Assembly: GCA_004352715.1 (NCBI GenBank) | Contig: SCFE01000015.1 | Span: forward strand, 2,147,749 to 2,211,748 | Length of the DNA stretch: 64,000 bases | Direction: 5' to 3' | Source: Hofstenia miamia | Taxonomy: Eukaryota; Xenacoelomorpha; Acoela | Shown here: piece by piece, positions 46,963-58,600 of the stretch | How the letters are laid out: every line of letters begins with the position of its first letter | Numbering within the stretch: the stretch's first letter is position 1 | Notes under the pieces: generated by a model | Database searches by the model: none | What the model was told of the DNA's origin: nothing | Seen by the model: only the letters and a program-made list of their open reading frames with translations | Made by a program: the position numbers and the translations under genes

Positions 46963-47037
46963 AGAGCGTAGTTCAGAGTTCGGTCGGGTGAGATGCTTCG
47001 TGATCAGAAGGCTACGTGTCTGGATCACGCAGGCTCA
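46963..47037 (+). ncRNA. tRNA-like sequence, probably a relic
   Basis: The segment of about 75 bases has a possible anticodon arm CTTC-GTGATCA-GAAG (7-base loop, T at position 33, anticodon GAT) and a T-arm-like CGTG-TCTGGAT-CACG. There is a short GAGC/GCTC acceptor pairing and an A-box-like TAGTTCAGAGTTCGGT. The B box deviates from GGTTCGANTCC. A functional tRNA is unlikely; a tRNA-derived repeat or chance are the options. Confidence 0.2.
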
Positions 47038-47189
47038 CTATGTAGCATCCCTAGGGTGCACGGAAGTGCACTGATTAAGATAACGCGACTAACTATTATT
47101 TCCCACAATTACAAATAACTAGTTAAACTAGTAAACGCGAAAACAGTGAACTGGCCTATACCAAGAAACCGGTACCTTCCGCCACAATA

Positions 47190-47195
47190 TATACT

Positions 47196-47231
<36 letters not shown>

Positions 47232-49061
47232 TATTTTGTAAATAGTTTTTTAGCTAGTTTGCAGTTTTGGAAAGTTATTTTCAGCAATAAATTGCTTTTA
47301 GTTATTGTTATTATAAACATAAGGAACTATTTTGGGATTGCAATTTCAAGATTTTATAAATTAGCCTGGGATTATGAACCTAGTGTTTTTATACAAGATT
47401 GAAAAAAATTTAACAAATTTAAGTTTGTAAAAAATAAAGAGAATAAACAATCAGGAATTTTCAGTTGTACATGATTGACTCATGATGTACCAGGGCCAAT
47501 ACTATAAGTATTTTACCTATAATAGCTGTTAATGACATTTCTGTTACGCTGAATAGCAATCTGTGTAAGTTAATGACACTCATAAATTTCAAAAGTATCA
47601 GGATAAAGTTTGTTCATGTAAAAGTGTTGCTGGCAAGTGATGACTTATGTCGATACCTTTGTAAGTTCTTTATTTTCCTATAAATATCTAGTTTAAGCTC
47701 TTATGATATTCTTACAATTACAAAAGAGATTATGCTTTTTTAAAATACCGTTTTTCAAAAGAAAATTTCCACTTTTAAAAACCACTTGATGAGAATCTCA
47801 GCAGTATTGTGTGGCGCCCGTTATAGCTTTGAGTGATAGCAATTTGTCAAATTCGATTATGAGGAAACCATAATCTGAATTAAGCGAATTGTTTTCGTAA
47901 AATTATGAAAATCATTGTTTTATTCAATTTCATAATATTCCACAGCAGGAAAAAAATTGTAATTTTTGTATTTTTTAATGCACGAGGATTGGTTGACTAG
48001 AGAATAAATGTAATGAGATGTCATAATTTTAGGTATTATTCATAATCAGTATGTTGGCTGATTTTAAAACTAAGTAGTTCATAAAAACTGATGATGTAAT
48101 AACATGATGTAACTGATATGTAAGAAATTTAAGAAGTCAGCTGTAATGCATTTTGAAAATCCTTTACTTAGCAGTGGAATACATGGATCATTTTAAAAAG
48201 TTTAACAACACCTTTAACATCATTTTTTAAAAATTTCGCATACATAATGCACAACGTATATTTTATGTAATCAATTATCAAAATTTTTAAAACTACGATA
48301 ATTATTCAATAATAATTCAAATATTTTAGTAAAAAATTTAGGTACTACATGAAAATAATACTTAATTATAACAGCAACACATTATTTGAATATGTTTACA
48401 GCATTGCATAATATATTAGAACACTTAATTTGAAGACTGATATTGATCCATAGTACATTAGATTTCTTCACATTTATCTATCGAACACACTAATATCTAA
48501 AACCTCTCAGCACATTAGAGACTTTAGCAAAATTCAAGATCAATCCAACTCATGCTTTCATGCTGTTCTTCCTGATTAAATATGTTCAAAAATTAATTAA
48601 CACTAGAAGTACTATTACTTTTTGAGATTCATTTTACTTGTAGCATTTCAATTAAAAATAATGTAAAAGAATGAAAAAATTGTTACTTATGGACATTCAA
48701 ATAGATTATCGATATTCATTATAGTAAATATTGATGATACCTTTTTATATGCTGATTCCTAAAGATATATTCTTTAAGTATAAGTGAATAGTATAAATGT
48801 GTGCACATAGTGAAATTATGGCGTCAACTGGAATAATCTTCTTAAAGCTAGAATCATAATTAAAATTAATTAGAAAATTCGATTTATTTTGTCTTAATTG
48901 ATATATGGAACTTTCCTAATGAACTTGCTTTATTTGCACGGGTTATTTAGAAACAATTAAGGTGTTGCACTCAAATGAACCCTAGGAGCTTCCTCAGCCT
49001 CAATACTAGGTATTGAATTTTGTATTCAAATGTTGTTTCACTTTTTTATTCTTAGAAAATT
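47190..49061. other. Intergenic, nothing recognised
   Basis: Starts with a (TA)n array near 47203-47227, then AT-rich DNA without coding signal. Confidence 0.4.
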
Positions 49062-49922
49062 ACCTGAACAAAGAGTGGGCACGTTTACTAAATTTGTAAA
49101 CGTTTAAACGCCTCACGTTTACAAACTGCAAACGTTTAAACGTAACTTTTAAGCTCGATCTGTAGACATAACGATAAATATAACTAAAATGCCGTAATTA
49201 AAAATTCAAATTTAAATGAAACAAAGTTATTTTTATCGTTCGTGAAATTTCATTAGACTTCAGCTATTAAAAGTACATTTGTTCATTTTTGTCCGAGCAC
49301 AAACTCGTTCTTTCTCGCCGTTGCAAGTTTCCTGCCTTAGAAAAGGCAGCTTCAGCAGCCACAAGGGTAGCAGGACATTCCATAAATGCACTTGCTATCT
49401 TGTATAGCTCGGACAGCATTTCCTTTTTAAATCACCACCAAATCATTTTGTCCACACTTAAGTGCCCTAAAGTTAATTCATTTTAAATATTGAGCTCATT
49501 TTGTAACGATTTTTCTGTTTTTTATTTGCTGGTGCAGTTGACTGCGCATTTAATATAAAACCGCTCAAGCATACTTTTTTGGTGGGTCTTCCACTTCTGG
49601 CGTTGGCACAACTTCTTCCGTATTATCACTACAATTAATATTGCATAATGCAATCAACTTGCTATATTTTATTAGCTGATTGCCTCATAATTCACAGGCT
49701 TAAATTTTAAAAAAAATTGTTAGCTTATTAACACCATGGCAGCGCAAATAGAAATTGTAGCCATTTGGATACAATGGTAGAGAAAGGGTTAACAGCTAAA
49801 GGCCTATTATTTAATTTTTTTTACTTCACGTTTTTAAAAATGTTAAATGATTAAGCGTCAAAACTGCACAACACGTTTAAACGGCGTTTAAACGTTTAAA
49901 CGTGCCCACACTTAACCTGAAC
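49062..49922 (-). mobile_element. 845-bp hAT relic with perfect 8-bp target duplication
   Basis: Element 49070-49914 is flanked by ACCTGAAC at 49062-49069 and 49915-49922. The inverted ends AAAGAGTGGGCACGTTTA and TAAGTGTGGGCACGTTTA match at 16 of 18. Subterminal CGTTTAAACG palindromes occur at both ends. The interior holds the end of a transposase on the minus strand. The size implies a large internal deletion relative to autonomous hATs. Confidence 0.93.
49270..49640 (-). pseudogene. hAT transposase C-terminal dimerisation domain, broken
   Basis: The minus-strand translation includes ELYKIASAFMECPATLVAAE, AAFSKAGNLQRRERTSLCSD and KNEQM, the hAT dimerisation motif (WW......L..LA..YL..PAT....ER.FS.AG.....R..L.....E.L.F). 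Upstream NELTLGHLSVDKMIWW and TEEVVPTPEVEDPPKK extend it. Stops occur before FKKEM and in the upstream part. Confidence 0.88.
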
Positions 49923-50855
49923 TAATGAATATAAGTTACAAAAACCGAATAGGCATTACAAGCAAAGTGATTTTTTAGACGTTTGTCTTACTAATAAGTT
50001 GTTATTCTAATTTCACTGAAACACTAAGAATTTAAAACATTGACCATCCCATCAATGAGTATCTTTGCATAGTTTCTTTAGTCGAATTACTAAAATATAA
50101 TCACATTCAAAAAATAGCACGCGTGAAATATTTACATTTGGTGGGTACTGCAAGTCCAATCATACGAAATATTATTAACTAGGAGTTATTCAACACTGGT
50201 TACAGTTTTCACAAAATCTTTGAATTTTTTGTACCTTAGACCGGTCCTTGACAATAGAAATACATTAGTGTTAAAATATATAGTAATTATTATGAAGATT
50301 TCCAGATACTATTGCGGAACTAAATACTAACCTTTGTTTTACACTAGATTTAAAACAAATACTCTTAGATATTAAATAACTCAAAATTGAGATTGAACTT
50401 TCGAAGATGAAGAAATATCAACAATTTTTGAATAATCAATTAATGAGATTTAGCATGTCCTCAATTCATCAATCAAAAAGAGGTGCATCCACTTCTTGAA
50501 AATAGTCGAAGAGAATTCTACATCTAGTCTTTGCACTAGCAAGTAGATGAACATAGGCCGAAAGTTTTGTTCCAATCCAGGGTCGGCCTGGCCTATTTAA
50601 ATTAATGCTAATTCGGCACGTTTTAGGTCAATTTCTTTCTGCCATGCCGAAATTGGGGAAGTTAGAATAAAATCTACATGCTGAAATTGAAAAGCAGAAA
50701 CTGAGTTTTCGAAGTACATTATCTAATGTATCATTCATTACGTAAATATTATCTTCAATACATTGTTTATAAATCTATTGCATTCACTGCATTGCAGTTG
50801 ATTGGATCCAATTTGCAGAAAAAATTTTTTCAGAACATTTTTTCAATACCTTGGT
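49923..50855. other. Intergenic, nothing recognised
   Basis: AT-rich DNA between the hAT relic and the CCCTG repeat. No coding pattern was seen. Confidence 0.4.
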
Positions 50856-50856
50856 C

Positions 50857-51034
50857 CTGCCCTGCCCTGCCCTGCCCTGCCNNNNNNNNNNNNNNNNNNN
50901 NNNNNNNNNNNNNNNNNNNNNNNNNNNNNNNNNNNNNNNNNNNNNNNNNNNNNNNNNNNNNNNNNNNNNNNNNNNNNNNNNNNNNNNNNNNNNNNNNNNN
51001 NNNNNNNNNGCCCCGCCCCGCCCCGCCCCGATAC
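50857..51034. repeat. (CCTGC)n / (CCCCG)n minisatellite with a 128-base N gap
   Basis: CCTGC units precede and CCCCG units follow the N run 50882-51009. A second, degenerate CCCTG-rich stretch lies at 51402-51463. The GC-rich low-complexity sequence probably caused the assembly gap. Predicted peptides across it are spurious. Confidence 0.92.
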
Positions 51035-52768
51035 TGATTCTAGATTACACTTTCTGCGTAACTTAAAACAATAATGCATTATAATTTGTTATTCCATTCA
51101 TTGTACTCACTTCTCTTTGTTTTCTAAATTTCAATAAGTAGAGACGAAGTAAACCGGTTGTGGAACATGGGTCAACTCAGATAAAAAAATACTGCCCCTG
51201 TCCAATCCTGCAAAAGCTATGTGGAGGTTTTCACGTCCAAATTTTTTTGTGTGAGATTTGTAGATCCAGATCTTTGAGTACTTCCTAACAAAGATTGACA
51301 TGCGCTGAAAAATTTTTCAAAACTTTGTTTATGAATTATATAGCACTGTTTTATAATAAATTGAGGGCCATTTTTTTCAAACCGCCCTGCTAGGGTTCGG
51401 TGCTGCCCTGTCCTGCCCTGTCCTGCCCTTCCCTGATCTACCCTGCCTTGCCCTGCACTGCCCATGTCTACCTCTGCTTCTACTTATGAGAATATTGAAT
51501 TCTTTTGATATTTACTCAATATCTGCACTAATTCAAAAATCTTATATTAATGGATTTAAAGACTTTATTCACTAATCAGCGAAAAAAATTTTTATCCAAA
51601 AATTTTCAATCCAATTGATTATGTAACAAATTTTTTTAAAGTTAATTTTGCTCTCCCTGTCTATAGTAGACATTTTTAGAGTAAGAAGCATAGATCAAAA
51701 TATGTGTTGATTAAATATGATCTCCAGGGCAGAAAGCATGTATTAGCCATTATTCGAATATCCGCAATAATCTGTACTAATGAAAATTCCCTTTCTCTGA
51801 TAATAAAGAATCTATTAGGAAGCAAGCGAAAGCCACCCAAGTGCAAGGATGTGACTGCTGTGCCGAATTGAACCAATTTAGAAATTAAATTTTACTTGGC
51901 GCCAACATCTAAAAACATTCCATTACTTCATATTAGTTCAGCAGCATTAAGCTGCACAATTTTTAAAAACAGCATTGTGATATTTTCAACTAATTAGTCG
52001 ATACATTAAGGTGTAAATTGCAAAAAATCCTAAAAACGAAGATTTCACACTTATCAAATCTTGAATATCAAAGCACATTGAAAAGAATTCAAATGTAGGA
52101 ATTCTCCTTTCGAGACTTTGAAATTTTACAAGAAATACGCGATATATTATAATTGTGCAATTTGTACACATGACGGAAATTAATTTGAAATTTATTGTTG
52201 CAGTTTCTATTTAAAATAATGAAAAAACATACTCAAATTTTTGTTATTGCACGTCAAACCCCAATTTAGCACATCTCCTCGGGACCGTCACAACAAGTAC
52301 CCTATTTTGAGTACTACCTATTTCAAACACCAAAAATTCAAAATGCATTCTAATGAACTTTATTGAAAAGAAATATATTCCACAAAGGGATACAGTTTCA
52401 AAGGGTTTTGTGCAATTATTGCAATAGTGTCGCCAAAATAATCAAGTATTTTGACTCCAACTTGATTTCCATCCCAAGAAATTGTTATAATGTTGCATAT
52501 GAGTGCTTGTTTGTTATTAGAAGCATTTCATCCATATGTTATTCATTTTTTCATTTTCTTCAAAATTGAAGTTACCGATTTTCATATGCATCATCAATTC
52601 CTTCAAGATCACTGTTGATAGAGTTCTTGCCTTTGAAAGCTATCAATTTTCATATACTTTTCTGATGCTGTTTTCCACAAATACATTACCAATAAGATAT
52701 TGAAATTCCCAGGATCGTAGTCGCATGTCAAAGTTGTAAGCACATATTAACAGGCACATTGTTTCAAT
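51035..52768. other. Intergenic, degenerate CCCTG repeat and otherwise nothing
   Basis: Apart from the CCCTG-rich patch at 51402-51463, no gene, RNA or mobile element was recognised. Confidence 0.4.
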
Positions 52769-53119
52769 GCATATAGTGGCGAAGCTGAGAACGGTTTTAA
52801 TGACTAATTATGTAATTTTGATTTTCTTAATGCGCAATTTTGAATGTTTCTGCAGTGTACCGGTATGTTTTATAAATTTTGCTCGTAATGACAGTCCAAT
52901 ATGAGTATTTTGCCATTTTTACCCTATTTTTGCATAAAATCAAGAGNGCATATAGTGGCGAAGCTGAGAACGGTTTTAATGACTAATTATGTAATTTTGA
53001 TTTTCTTAATGCGCAATTTTGAATGTTTCTGCAGTGTATGTTTTATAAATTTTGCTCTTAATGACAGTCCAATATGAGTATTTTGCCATTTTTACCCTAT
53101 TTTTGAATAAAATCAAGAG
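52769..53119. repeat. Tandem duplication joined by one N
   Basis: Copy 1 is 52769-52946 (178 bp) and copy 2 is 52948-53119 (172 bp). They differ by a CCGGTA indel and a couple of substitutions. A lone N at 52947 separates them. This pattern fits an assembly join of two alleles better than a biological tandem repeat. Confidence 0.9.
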
Positions 53120-53994
53120 TATTTAATGAAAAATGTCAAGGGCACAATATTTCACTGCCTTATTTTGAGTTTTACGCTATTTTAACGGTATACCCAACTG
53201 AATTTCGACTGTATCTGGCAAAACACAAAAAAAATTTCTAAGCCTGAAAATGATTGCAATTACTGCAATCATTTGATTATTTTAACCCAATTATCGCTTG
53301 TTAAGATTGTAAAATTGTACTGGTGCCTACATTAAGCATTTTATTTTTGAAATTAATTTGTAAACAATTACTTATCAGGTTAAAAAGTTTTTGTAACAAG
53401 CACTGAATTGTAGACTAAATAACTTTCTAAGGGAAGGCAAATATTATTGAAGTAAATATAACTTATGTCCCTCTAAACTTATGTATGTCTTAACTGAACT
53501 TCAATTATTTTATAATCAAATAAATTAGATTTGTATCAACACTTTGCAAGCATGGGTTTGTGCATTAATTGAGATACACAATTTAAGGTGTTTCCAACTC
53601 TTTCGAATCGAATAATTATTTATGCTAAGCTCTTTAAAGTTGCACATGCAAAATGCAAATTAGCTTAATCATACAAAATCAATTTAAATTAATAATTAAT
53701 TTGTTCCTAATTATTTTTAATGTCAATTTCTGTAGTAATACAGGAATCTATATACTACTGGAAAACATTGAAAGCTAAAAGGGTGAATTCCATCTCAGAA
53801 AATGTCAATACTTCTCCGAAAAGGTAATAATGAATAATTGATTAATGGATTATTGTTAGAATTGTATAGTATAGTCACAAAAAATATATAATTACATAGT
53901 TTTGACAGTTTATAAAAAATGTTTTCTTATCCATTTCCTTTGTAATAATTCCAGTGAATTCTGATAATTTTGCTATCTTTGAACTACAAGTGGC
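53120..53994. other. Possible non-coding or untranslated exon region
   Basis: Mostly AT-rich. 53744-53823 is an open segment bounded by AG and GT (peptide start ESIYYWKTLKAKRVN), but both splice sites are weak and it cannot join in frame to the next candidate exon. An AG at 53954 could start the untranslated part of the exon at 53995. Confidence 0.25.
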
Positions 53995-54060
53995 ATGACC
54001 CACCCATCGTATTGTTCGGATCAGCCCGCGTTCAACACTGACTTAATATATGATTGTCAG
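53995..54060 (+). CDS. Possible first coding exon of a second gene
   Basis: An ATG at 53995 with a purine at -3 and an in-frame stop (TGA) a few codons upstream opens 22 codons (MTHPSYCSDQPAFNTDLIYD and CQ). It ends exactly at a consensus donor CAG|GTAAGT, phase 0. The segment is GC-richer than its surroundings. No downstream exon was found before the window ends, so the gene would need a first intron of about 10 kb. The family was not recognised. Confidence 0.3.
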
Positions 54061-56776
54061 GTAAGTTCCAAGACACTCCTAACATAATTCAATTGTAGCA
54101 AAGAGATAATAAATGTTCATCAAATTATGGATTGCACCATAAATGCATTTGTACAGGCTGGAAACACTGAATTTACGGATGTGTAGACTAAGTTAATTTC
54201 ATAATGCGGATTTCTGGCGTCTATAATTGAATTACTATTCATGTCAATTGCAAACACGCCGCACGCCATGGCGCGAAGTAAAATTCGATTTCCATAATAT
54301 CAATTACCTTGCTCATGGTTAGTTAACCATTACTGTAATACAAATGCCAAAAGGAAGTGAAATTAATGCAATTGTAAACAGATGTAAATCGAAACTGGAG
54401 AATTCCTTCATAAATTCTTGCATGAAAAAGTGCAATAATTTTGCCCCAGACATTTCAAACCAGTATTTGACTGGTCGAAAAAATCTGAGCGTATTTTTGT
54501 GAAATCTTAACTAACTCATTTTTTGAGAACTGTTTTCTTCGTCATTTTATGTCATAATGGTGAAGATGTAATTGGATAGTTAATGTTAAATTTGATGCAT
54601 TTTACACAGATGATACTTAAGATTTGACAAGGAATTTCGCATGTCTAAATATAAAAAAATTCTCAAGATGAAAATGACCGCTTGAACTATGCTTCTCGCT
54701 TTCGCATTCAAGTGAGACATACATTTTCGATAACAAGTGAAAATTTTATAAAGAACACTTTTTTAATATTAACATCATATCCTTAACAATTAATGACATG
54801 TATTGCTTTGAGTAGTCTCTTTGTAATTCTCTGCGCAATAGCCTGAGATTTCGGTTCATTGACAAATACAACATAAAACAAGGACATCGAATTCGTCAAA
54901 ATGCATAAATTATTTTGCAGACATCTGCATTAAACACCCCTTCATAAATGGGTCACGCGTTGGATTTAACTAAATTTAGCAAAATATTCAGACATATCAT
55001 TCTCTACTGTCATGTTCGAATGTGATAAAAATTAATTACATTCAATTTAACTGCACACATATTATTTTGAGTTTTTGATTATATAATATAGACTTAATTG
55101 AAAAAGGAGCTAAAATGGCAATAAAATTTCAATGGCTCAAAACTAATTCAATTTGCATATATGTCAATGCTCGCTTGCTGAAACGGGCGTGCCTCGAGTG
55201 GAGAATTGGACGCCCGAAACAATTATTTATTAATCAAATTTTTAATTTAGCCAGGTTTATTTAACCTCGAAGAATATAATAGAATTATTGCGAGATTTAT
55301 TCAAAAATTTAATTATTAGTCAATAAAGCAATTTAATAGTAAATTTAAATAATTTTATTTAAAATTATCCATCGATACCATTTCAATTAATTAATTCTTC
55401 GATTTTACCTTAAAATAATTGCAAATGTGACCTTATTTCCTATTAACAATTGTAATAGACTGCTGAAATTTTAAATTGGTACAATCAATTTATTAAACGT
55501 TTCAATATTTGTATTTTTATTTATTGAGAGTAAAACCTGAAGAATTCTTAGTTTTCCCTACTACTGCAGGGGGATATCTTTATTAACACAAGAAATCTAC
55601 TTTGAGGTTCAAAAATAGAGCAAGCACTTGCAAAAATCAACTTCAGAGATCATTGTTTCACATTTAATGATTTAGTGTAGCTAGTCGACATTTCATTTTT
55701 GGATATTTACATTTCAAATTTATTTAGAGTATTTTCTTAGAAAAATTAATAAATTTGTGATCATATTTAGCTTAAAATGTGGTAAAATATTATTTTGAAT
55801 TTTTTGTCAACAAAATTTCAAACCGAAATCTTTAAAAATTCGTCTAAAAAGCCCAAAATTTATAAACACATTTGACAACGTGCTATCTAGAATATGATAC
55901 TAAAGTTAATCAATGGTATTTTCCCTCAAGCTTTGCAACTATGATTTATTGAACCTCCTGTATAAAAACATTGATATTCTCAAAACTTGATTTTCGCTGT
56001 GATTTTCAGCCCACAAAAAATATATTTTTGTTAAAAGTTAATCAAATTTTTCCTGTATATACCTGTGATAGGTAGCTAGAACTTAAATTAAAGTCTTTGC
56101 AGATTTTATTACTATTATCCATATTTAATCACCTTGGCGTAATTCCGCTTTTGAATTTCTGAATACATATTTAAGTTAATTCATATCGTTATTTGAGAAA
56201 ATGAGGGTGAATTGAGCACTGCATCTCTTTTTTTGTCAAAATATTTGATTGAAAAATCAACCCTTAAGAAATTCATTAAATTGTTCCCATGGAAATGCTA
56301 ATTTGCATAATTAAATTCTTTAGCAAATATGCACATGTAATTTGCTTTAGTATCAGTCTTGTGGTATAAAATTTAAGGGGATTGAGTTCAATTTTAAAAA
56401 ATCATTTGCTTGCATTAAATTAGTTGCATATTCTGATAGAAAAATAGAAAAAATGTTATTCGAATTTTATACTTTGTTCCAATAGTAATTTTTGAAAACT
56501 AAATGATTAACATGTTATGTAACAAGTTTTTCATTAGAAGTAATGTCACTTCGATTACGTAGTAAAGTACTCCAAATATTGCTTAAGCATGTTTATGAGT
56601 TTGGCTATTATTTGTTTTCATCTTTTGCATCAGCAATGGAAATATTCAAATATATGTAATAGATTCTGATGTTAAACTTGTGGCAAACTCAACATCTTTT
56701 TCGCATTTAAATATTGGAAAGAGTTACTAAAGTCGACATTCAAAAGAACTCTTCCAAAGCACGACTTTCCTACTAA
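54061..56776. other. Non-coding stretch, possible first intron with conserved-looking patches
   Basis: No exon recognised. Patches 54225-54400 (holding TGTAAACA, GGAAGTGAAATTAATG and similar transcription-factor-like sites) and 55160-55225 (CGGGCGTGCCTCGAGTGG) are GC-richer and lack repeat features. They are candidates for regulatory DNA, on weak evidence. Confidence 0.25.
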
Positions 56777-57495
56777 TTGCGTTATCCGCCCCCTCCCCGC
56801 ACTCAAATTTTTGCAAAAATAATAAAATTTATCAACATAATAATTAAAACCTTAACCCTAACCCAAACCATACCCTAATCTATAACCATAACTCCAAACC
56901 TAACTACAACTATATTCCTAACCTTAACCCAAAACATAACCCTAAACACAACTTTAATTTTGAGCTAAATTCTACACTAACTCTAGTCTTACACCAAAAC
57001 ATAAACCTAACATTATATTATGGTCTTCACCATGATAGGGCGGACTCAATGAAAACATATTCGTTTTAAGTTATGTAAACAACGCAAAGCTTCTTAAGAA
57101 GGTTTTGACACAAAGTAACTACGTGAAAAGATTGAAGGAAAAGGCGTTGTGGTGATTGAAAAAACTTTGCCACGTCTATAATTGCTTTGTAAACAAACAA
57201 AAGTCGCGTGGTTGAACCACTAGTTAGCATATTAATAGTAGTATACTATAATTATTTTATAATTCATATTGAAACTTACTAATATTAATAATAAATCTGC
57301 GTATCCCTTCTACATATTGTTTGGGCTATGGTTTGGGTTAGGGCTAGGATTAAGGTGTGAGTTGGCTTAGTTTAGGGTTAGGGTTATGGTTTGTGTTAAT
57401 GTTAAGATTAGAGAAGGGGATTGGGTTAGGTCTATATTTATTATATTGATAAACTAGCATATTTTTGCAATTATTTGAGGGGGGAGATAACGCAA
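56777..57495. mobile_element. 719-bp foldback element with telomere-like subterminal repeats
   Basis: The left arm starts TTGCGTTATCCGCCCCCTCC and the inverted right arm TTGCGTTATCTCCCCCCTCA. Both then run through similar AT-rich sequence into degenerate CCCTAA-type repeats (56850-56960, CCTTAACCCTAACCC) and the complementary TTAGGG-type (57318-57440, GGGTTAGGGTTATGG). The centre (57020-57230) is non-coding. Arms of roughly 200 bp could form a hairpin. The target duplication is unclear. Confidence 0.75.
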
Positions 57496-57699
57496 AAGTA
57501 CCAAAGATTGTGTATAAAATGGTGAAAGTTGTGTTTACCATATTTTTTTATTACATGGCTATGCATATTGAATAGAATTTACATCTAATTTGACGTAGTT
57601 GTTATGTAACTTGTATTACAGAGCATATGACAATGGTATGCTAAATTATTTCATTCTTGCAAAACTGCAAGGTCCACTAGGTCAATTGATAAGATTTTT

Positions 57700-58600
57700 T
57701 TCATACATCCCTGTCCATACTAAGTGGAATGTAAAATACCAAAAACACAATAAGCAACATTTTCATTAATACCTAGTGGAATAACCTTTGCTTTGCCAAA
57801 CATATTGTACTCTGCTGTAGATTGACTGGGCAGGAATTTTTGGTTTGTAAATTGTAATCAGTCCATAATTCGTCTAAATTACACGTGGAGTGGCAAAAAA
57901 CGTTGTCTTTAAAGTGATGCCAAAAATTCTTTATAATGTTTAAGTTTGGAGAACCAGCAGGCCACTTGGAAATCTAGCACGATTTCCTTTTAAAAAAATT
58001 AGAATTTCTTACGACTTGCAAAAAGGTATGCTTTGGTTTTGTTGAAGTAAAGCATTATCTTGAAGAAAAGGCAGAACATTTTGTTTAAAGATCATCATAC
58101 ATTGGCCTAAATGCATTTTCTTTTTTGCATGCCGTTGGACAAAATTTCACCAAGAACATAATTAATTTCTGTTTTCCAGTAAGTTTTGACCTGAAGAACT
58201 TCACATTGCGACAGTGTTCGAATCCACTTGGTCGTCGAATGAAAAAAATTCAATTGGATTTGAGTTCTTCTCGCCATTAATCGCTGTACATGATTATTTC
58301 CAATTGATGTATAGCATTGCTTTTATCATATTAGCCCAAGCCAGTCTTCTCCTAGTGCCATGGTTCGAGAGAAGTGGTTCCTTAGCCCCCCCCCTGGTGT
58401 AGAGAACTTATTCCCATTTGACCAATCTTGTTTTAAGCATTTAATTAGAGTTAAGGACCAGTGATTGATTACCTATATAATGTTTTCTTGAATTTCTAGA
58501 TTTTGAGGTCTTCCTTGCTTTTTACGGACACAAATTCTACCTTCATTTTATGTGGGATGAACTGCACCAATAGTTATTTGATTTTTTTAAATTACTCTTT
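57700..58600 (-). pseudogene. Tc1/Tc3-like transposase pseudogene
   Basis: Minus-strand pieces in order: GRPQNLEIQENI (basic GRPR-like hinge), MALGEDWLGLI and HVQRLMARR (end of the DNA-binding half), FLQDNALLQQNQSIPF (the QDNAPCH region) and WPAGSPNLNIIKNFWHHF. The last is the WP..SPDLNPIENLW motif with the catalytic Glu changed to Lys. LDELW and weak tail motifs follow. Many stops and frameshifts. Terminal repeats were not found. Confidence 0.7.

Larger units (their letters stand above)
46354..47186 (+). mobile_element. Short LTR-like element: two direct terminal repeats around a 500-bp interior
   Basis: Left repeat 46354-46540 (187 bp) and right repeat 47041-47186 (146 bp) are direct copies that start TGTAG and end CCACA. 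Both hold a GTGCACGGAAGTGCAC hairpin and a shared CGAAAACAGTGAA segment. The right copy lacks about 40 bases. The interior has no long frame, so it would be non-autonomous (TRIM-like). No exact target duplication was seen, because both flanks are (TA)n-rich. Independent copies of a MITE are the alternative. Confidence 0.5.

Noticed and set aside
49289-49486. 65-codon plus-strand frame
   Set aside because: Antisense of the hAT dimerisation domain.
50726-51079. Pro/Ala- or Gly/Arg-rich frames across 50.8-51.1 kb
   Set aside because: Translations of the CCTGC/CCCCG repeat and the N gap.
53744-53823. Open segment between AG and GT encoding ESIYYWKTLKAK
   Set aside because: Weak splice sites, and joining to the next acceptor gives an immediate stop.
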